Source: Lagopus muta
Taxonomy: Eukaryota > Chordata > Aves > Galliformes > Phasianidae
Assembly (NCBI RefSeq): GCF_023343835.1
Contig: NC_064434.1
Coordinates: 5,747,505 to 5,811,504 of the forward strand
DNA length: 64,000 bases
Reading direction: 5' to 3'
The notes under the pieces were generated by a model. That model was not told where the DNA came from. It made no database searches and worked only from the letters and a program-made list of their open reading frames with translations. Each line of letters begins with the position of its first letter. Position 1 is the first letter of the stretch. Below are positions 57,931 to 64,000 of the stretch, in pieces. Made by a program: the position numbers and the translations under genes.

Positions 57931-58208
57931 CCATCCCACCCCACCCCACCCCATCCCACCCCACCCCACCCCACCCCACCCCATGCCATCCCATCCCATC
58001 CCATGCCATCCCATCCCATCCCATGCCATCCCATCCCATCCCATGCCATCCCATCCCATCCCATCCCATGCCATCCCATGCCATCCCATCCCATCCCATG
58101 CCATCCCATCCCATCCCATGCCATCCCATCCCATGCCATCCCATCCCATCCCATCCCATCCCATCCCATCCCATCCCATCCCATCCCATCCCATCCCATC
58201 CCATCCCA
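57931..58208. repeat. CCATC / CCATG / CCACC pentamer array
   Basis: About 278 bp of 5-bp units. It starts with CCACC-rich units, then CCATG alternates with two or three CCATC units, then a pure CCATC end. Open frames on both strands ([30 protein letters not shown]) are artefacts. Confidence 0.97.
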
Positions 58209-61200
58209 GCTGACTCAAAGCCATGTCTCCCTGTTTGTCCCCTGCCAGGAATCCCAGCTTTCAGCATGGGACTGTAACCAACTATAACACATCACTTGCA
58301 GCACCAGTTACCCCATGCTCTAAGCCCTGGAGATCCCAGCAGTGGGGCCAGCCATGTAATTTAGCCTTGGCACTGAAGTGGGGCTGCCTAATTCTTGCCA
58401 TGTGCCAGGCACTGGATGCTGCACTTGGTAACAGTGCATGATGAATTATTTATTCCTTGCCCAGTGTTTTTATTGCCCTTCCAAATGCTCAGCAGGGCCG
58501 GGTGTGAAGGGATGCTGGCAGATGGCAGGCGTGAGAAAACAACACCCCAACAAGCACGATGTGATGGGATTTGGGATTTTCAGTACAAGTCTCAAGCGGA
58601 GCTCAGCGGTGATTCTCTCACAATGTGGAAAAAACCCAAATAATTCATCAATGTGGGTGAAGCCACATTGCACCCTGGGCATCCATGTGGGGTCCCAGCT
58701 CCAGTCCTCACATCCCCAGGGGCCTCAGTGGTCCTTGAGGTGTGGGACAAAAACCCATGCCTGTCCCTAAGCAAAGCTGGGTGCTGTCCTGTTGCCCTTG
58801 GCCATGTCATTAAGGTCTGAATCATCCAGCATTCAGACGAGGGGTCAACACTTGTTGTCTGGGCAACTGGGATTCTGGTGTTTCCTATATTTTGGATGCT
58901 TTTCCTTTCATTTTCTACTTTATATTTGCATCATCAGTGATTCCTGTGCAGTCATTCGAGATCGTGAGCGGGATGAGGATGTCAGCATGGCTGCCCACAC
59001 AGTGAGCTCCTGACAAATCTCTGCAGGTCTGGGATCTTCCAGCCTGCCTGCTCCATGCATGGGAAGCTGGTGACTCAACTGAGGTGATCCCGGGTCACAA
59101 TTACCAATTCTGTCAGTGAGGAGCGACCAGGCTGTTCTGACCCACCCTGGGCTCCCCAGCTTATTTCTCCTGTCCAAAGCCAGTGAGCATCTATCTCCCC
59201 ACACAGCCCATTTGCAAATCCCAGTGTGGAGGGAGCTGGGTGACAGGCTGAGTGCATGTTATTCAGTTGGAAGGATCACTGGCTCCAGGCAGGACCACCT
59301 GAAAATCAAACCATATGTCTGAGAGCATTGTCCAAATGCTGTTTGCACACTGCATATGTCCTGATTTGGAGGAGGGATGGCTGAAGGATGCTCTATTGTG
59401 GCACTCTGAAATTCCCTGGATGCTCCAAAACATCCTGTTTCACGGCAGGGCAATAGGAGGAATGCCAAGGAGGGGTCTTAAGGGGTCAGGGCTGGAGCAG
59501 GGGGGGAACTAGAGGTGCCTCCAGCCCCAGCCACCCTGGTTGCGTGAATTTCTGGGACATCCCCACCCCAGGGAGCAGCCCTGGCACTCAGCACCTTTCC
59601 CATGGAGCATCCATCCACTGCACCCGGGGATGCAGCTGAAGATGTACACTGGGGAAGGAAGCTCCCAAGCTGCTCAAGACTGCACCCAAACCCCAAAAAT
59701 CCACGCAGCACCAACAAGACAGAAAGCTGTAAGAGCAAGGAGAGACACATCCCCAGCTCCCTGCTGGCTTAACGAGGACAAGGGCACTGTGACACCTCGG
59801 GCTTCGTTCCCAGCACCACCATTGATCGTCTGTGGGACCCCAGAGGAGATGCAGAGCATCGTCCTCCCCTCCACCAACCGCAATGCTGTAAACGGAAGAT
59901 AGAAGGCATGAATATTTGATGTGCCTTCACTTGCTTTGCTCTCAAGGTGAAGGAGAGCAGACCCCTGTGCGCCTGCCCTGCTCACATAGCAATGGGATAA
60001 CACAGAGGGGCCAATCTCATGACAATCCAATGGGATAGGCCCAGGAAAGCCCAGCGGCACCAGCATCCCATGGAAAATAGTTTCACCTAAATTGGGCATG
60101 GTGCTCGGCGTCGGGAGGAGCCGAAAGCTCCGCCGTGCTGTGATGCCATTTTGGCAGAAACGTGGGCTTTTTTGCACATTAGGTTGTTCCCCTTAAAATA
60201 GCTGTTGGCGTGGTGTTATCCCCAGCCCTTTTCTTTGAAACAATGAAGAAGGAAAGGGAGGGCCAGATGCAGTGAGCACAGGATGGCTCCAAAATATGGG
60301 AGTGCATGGATGGGCACTCACTTCCAGGGGGTGATTTTGCCCATGCCAGCCCTTCAATAGGTTGAAAATGCCCCAAGACATCTTCCTGGGGACACGAGAG
60401 GGCTCAATGCACTGCAGCAGGGCAGTGGATTGGGATGAGAGTCCACAGATGCACAGCCAGCCTCTATCAGAGGGAGGCATAGCATCCTTGGGTGTGATGT
60501 TCTTCCAGTCAGTGTGATGGAACAGCAGAAGGATGTTTGGAGAAGCAGTGAGACAGCTGTAGGAGTCCCCTGTCCATAGGGGATGTCTGTGTGGGGATGG
60601 GGCCGGGTCTGGCTTGGGATGAGCCCCAGGGCTCAGCACACCCAACACTTGGTTGGTTCCATGGGAGGCATCACCCGCAAGGGCCAGGATCAGCCTGTGG
60701 GCTCTGGGAAGGAATTACATTGGTTTCCTTGTCCACGAGTGGCAGAAGTCATCCTAGGGGGGAGGGCACCTCCCACAGCCCTGAAGGCATGGAACTCCTG
60801 GCTGTGCTTATCCCTACTGGCACAGTACCTGTTTGTTGCTGGGCTCTGGCTGCATTCTTTTTGTTGTGTAATTGGATGGGAAAACACAAAATGACAGCCT
60901 CAATTTTGTGAGAAAAGCGTGGATTAGGATAGCAAATCGCAGAGACAGGAGGCAAGCAAGGAGCAGCCGTGAGCAGCCCTCCACCCCTATGCACTGCTCA
61001 GCAAAGCATCACAACACTGACACCCTGACCGTGCCCCTCCTGGGCTGGGATGCAGAGCCATGCTGCCCGCTGCCCTCCTGCTCTCTCTGCTCCCCAGGCT
61101 CCATCTGTGCAGGCTGCTCATGCTGTAATGCAATCAGCCCTGCCCAGATCCTCCAAAATGCAGCTGTGCTTCTGCACCGTGACCGGATCCGATTTCCTTC

Positions 61201-64000
61201 GTCTGATGTAAGAGGCACCGGTTGGAGCTGGCAATAGGGCAGCATGCGGCATCTCCCCGTGTTTCTCCCCCAAGAGCTTTGTGCCTGATTTGTTCTCCAG
61301 CAAAAGGCAGGAACAGACTCTGCCTGAGGGCCTGCTGTGCTCTGGGGTCAGTGCTGCTCCATACCAAAGGGCTGCCCTTGTGTCACCCCTGCATCCTGCT
61401 TGATGCGAGCAAAGCAAACTGAGCACCCCATTTTGGTTGATGCATAAAGACCATCTGGATACCCTGAGCTCCCCACCATCACCAGGCTGGGGTGAGCCCA
61501 TCATCATGGTTAGCATCACACCCAGAGGGGTTTGCGACTGCAGGCAGCACACAAAGCTCTGGGTAATGAGCTCAGTGAGGACCACAGCCTCAGGAAGGGC
61601 AGAGCTGCTCAGGCTCTGTCTGCAGGGGACAGCACAGGCCTCTGGGAATGGCAGCACCCACCCCTCCCCATGGTGCAGGGCTGCAGGATGTGCACTGGGA
61701 CACACTGCACCCTTCTCGAGAGCAGTGGCCGCAGACCATCCTGTTCCCTTGCCTGTCAGGGTTGATTTTTGCTCACTGGTGGAAATTGGATTTTCTCTGA
61801 TTTCATTCCTCTGCTGTCATATCAAGAGCTGGTGGTTTTTGTGCATGCTCGGCCGTGTTCTCTGCTTGCTTCAAGCAGCAGCAGGCTGTTTTTTGGGGTC
61901 AGGTTTGCTGCCAGCGGCTGAGAGCATGGGCATCTTTGTGGTGCTGAGCCCTACTCCTGTGCAGATGCACCGAGATCCCACCTCTGCTCTGACCCCTTTC
62001 ATCCCTCCCAAAAATACAACCCTAGGGATCCCTTCCTACTCAACTCTATGAAAACAAAGAGAACAGGCTCTAAAATGGAGGCCAGGTCAACCCATCCCAG
62101 TCTGATGGATCCCATTTTGTATGGCCCTTTGAGCCCTCTCCATCAGCCAGCTGTTCACCCAAATCATTGTATCATTCTCTTTATGTAGAGAATACTGTGA
62201 AAAGAAGTACTGAAAGCTCTACTGAAATCCAAAGAAGATTATGTCAACTGGCTTCTCTTGGGCAACTACACAACCTAATCCTAGAGCCAACGCACCACAG
62301 TCTGCATTTTAACTCAGTGCTTTGGCCTCCAGGAAAGCATCCTCTTGTTGTACCCTATGATTCATGCCAGCTGCCTGAATAATCCCTCTCCTCTCCATTT
62401 TCCCCCTTTTTAAAAGGGGGGAAAAAAAAACAGATTTTATAGCTCCCTCCAGCAGACCATTGCTCTCAGGCACTGACCTCAGCAGGACAAATCAATTACA
62501 GATTTCTGTTTAATATTCCCTGCACACCTATGCCTCACCTTCACTGCCAGAAGAGCCCATATACACAGGGACCCACAGCCATCTGGTAACACCAGTGCAA
62601 GGCTTATTGCCAAATAGACAAAGAACCCACCTGACCCAAATCCACAGCCACACCACTCTTCTCTCCCTTTCTCTGCCTTTTCAGTGCAATCCTTGGCTGC
62701 TCAAGTGAGGCTGAATTGCTGCCAGCTGCGTGGCCTGGTGCCTGCTTCCAGGCTGGTGGGAAGGGCTTCACAGTTGAGCATGGTTAAATACTCTGCCAGC
62801 TTCTCCATCAAGGTTGGTTTGTCCAACGTACCTGATGCAGGTTGTCCAAATCACTGGACTCAGTGGAGAACTAGGATGACAGGTGCCGTAAACGGAATGG
62901 CTTAGGTTGGAGAGGAGCTTTAAGATCATCCAGTTTCAGTTTCCAGTTTCCAGTTTCATTCAGTAGGTTGCCCCCTACCAGCACAGGCTGCCCAGAGCTC
63001 CATCTGTGGCTTTGGGCACCACCACAGATTGGGGATCCACAGTTCTCTGGTCAGCAGTGCCATGTGAATAAAGATTTCCTCCTAATGTCTAACTTAATTT
63101 TCCCCTTTTAGTTCAAAACCATTCCCCCTTGACCTATCAATGACCTATCAGCTATTTACACCCGTGGTTGGGAGCACAAAACGCTGTGGTCCCACCATAC
63201 CCCACTGTCCACATCCCAGGAATAACCCAGCTAAGGAGAGCAGCCCATGTGCCTGCATTCCCCATCAGCCATCCCAAAGCTCTCCCACTCCATGTGTCCC
63301 ATTTCTGAGCGCAGGGCTGTTGCCTGCCGCGTTGCTTAAAAATGAGTGCAAATGTGGGGCTCCGTTGTTTTGACTGCGTCGCTCTATATTTACATTGCTT
63401 TTATTTTATTAGCATTCTTGGTTCTCTCTTTTTTTGCGTGTGACAGCAGAAGTATGTACTTCAAATGAATCACAACTGGGAGAGCTCTCCGGTGGCTTCC
63501 AGCTTTCTGCTGGGTTTGATCTCGTGTCCTGCCATCAGCCTGTGTGATGTTGAAAGCACGCAGGATCCCTCTGCTCCCCAGCTCTGTCGGAGTGCAAAAC
63601 GTGAGAACTCCTCGGATCAGCTTCAAGGAGCTCTGCCTTGTTTTCAAGCTGAATAACTTGGGTTTATTTCAGGAACAAGGAGGCCTCATCTGCAGCAGCC
63701 TCCCTTTCCATGGGCTGTGGAGAGCTGCGCTGGGTTAGGGTCAGCAGAGCAAGCAGTGATTTATCAGCAGCGCTCATAAGTGAGAGCTGAGGCGTGCAAG
63801 CTTGATCCAGGAAAATGTTTTACTCGTCAAACCATAAAGAAAAAAAAAAGCAACAGCTTATTCCATCTCTGCGCTCCGTGGCCACGTGGTTACCTTATCC
63901 CCAGGCGTGATCAAGTGGCTCCAACTGGAGTATAGTCTCATTAAGGTTGGAAATGGAGCCTTTGTCCGTAAAAGCACCCTGTGTAGCTGGGACTGGGGGC
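58209..64000. other. Intergenic segment to right edge
   Basis: No exon recognised, including none for CIB4 or KCNK3, which would be expected next. A faint CR1 tail may sit near 62020-62050 and a decayed CR1 at 62895-63135. Confidence 0.65.
62895..63135 (-). mobile_element. Decayed CR1 3'-end fragment
   Basis: GAATGGCTTAGGTTGGAGAG, AAGATCATCCAGTTTCAG (with a small internal CCAGTTT duplication), CAGGCTGCCCAGAGCTCCAT and TTTCCTCCTAATGTCTAACT. Confidence 0.85.

Noticed and set aside
57621..58287. Several 100-218 codon frames on both strands
   Set aside because: Produced by the CCATC/CCATG pentamers and the polypurine tract.
58948..59000. Plus-strand segment bounded by CCTGTGCAG and GTGAGC
   Set aside because: Exon-like borders, but the short peptide has no recognisable relative and no partner exons.

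Overview
This is vertebrate nuclear DNA, almost certainly from a bird and probably a galliform. The evidence is about thirty copies of the avian CR1 retrotransposon 3' end (tails built on ATTCTATGA), short exons split by long introns with GT/AG borders, GC-rich minisatellites and long G runs. Nothing prokaryotic is present. Nearly all long open reading frames are shadows of repeats or of antisense exon sequence.

Two genes can be supported. (1) The 5' part of OTOF (otoferlin) lies on the minus strand. Five coding exons run from the ATG at 31275 down to 5050 and encode the first ~180 residues: the C2A domain and the start of the linker to C2B. The other exons lie beyond the left edge. All four internal junctions keep frame and fall where mammalian otoferlin predicts. 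(2) CIMIP2C (FAM166C, C2orf70), a ciliary/sperm microtubule inner protein gene, lies on the plus strand at 36193-37885. Its three last coding exons and poly(A) signal are clear; the N-terminal exon(s) were not found. The divergent OTOF/CIMIP2C pair matches the mammalian order OTOF - CIMIP2C - CIB4 - KCNK3, but I found no recognisable CIB4 or KCNK3 exon in the 26 kb to the right.

Layout: 1-5049 OTOF intron 5 (partial); 5050-31275 OTOF exons 5 to 1 with introns of 3.3, 14.4, 4.9 and 3.1 kb, carrying CR1 copies; 31276-36192 the intergenic head-to-head region with a GC-rich OTOF upstream segment, a 12-bp repeat and C11/G15 runs; 36193-37948 CIMIP2C, with a perfect (TTCCC)44 block and a G18 run in its last intron; 37949-64000 gene-poor sequence with several minisatellites (21-bp unit at 41.5-42.0 kb, ~40-bp higher-order array at 45.2-46.0 kb, CCATC/CCATG array at 57.9-58.2 kb), tandemly duplicated CR1 tails and one good candidate CTCF site.

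The two genes are functionally unrelated neighbours: hair-cell synaptic exocytosis, and axonemal doublet structure. I see no new multi-gene system. The most interesting signals are repeat-born: recurrent tandem duplication of CR1 termini, a minisatellite seeded inside a CR1, a near-identical CR1 pair flanking OTOF exon 4, and E-box/POU-IV-like motif pairs near OTOF.
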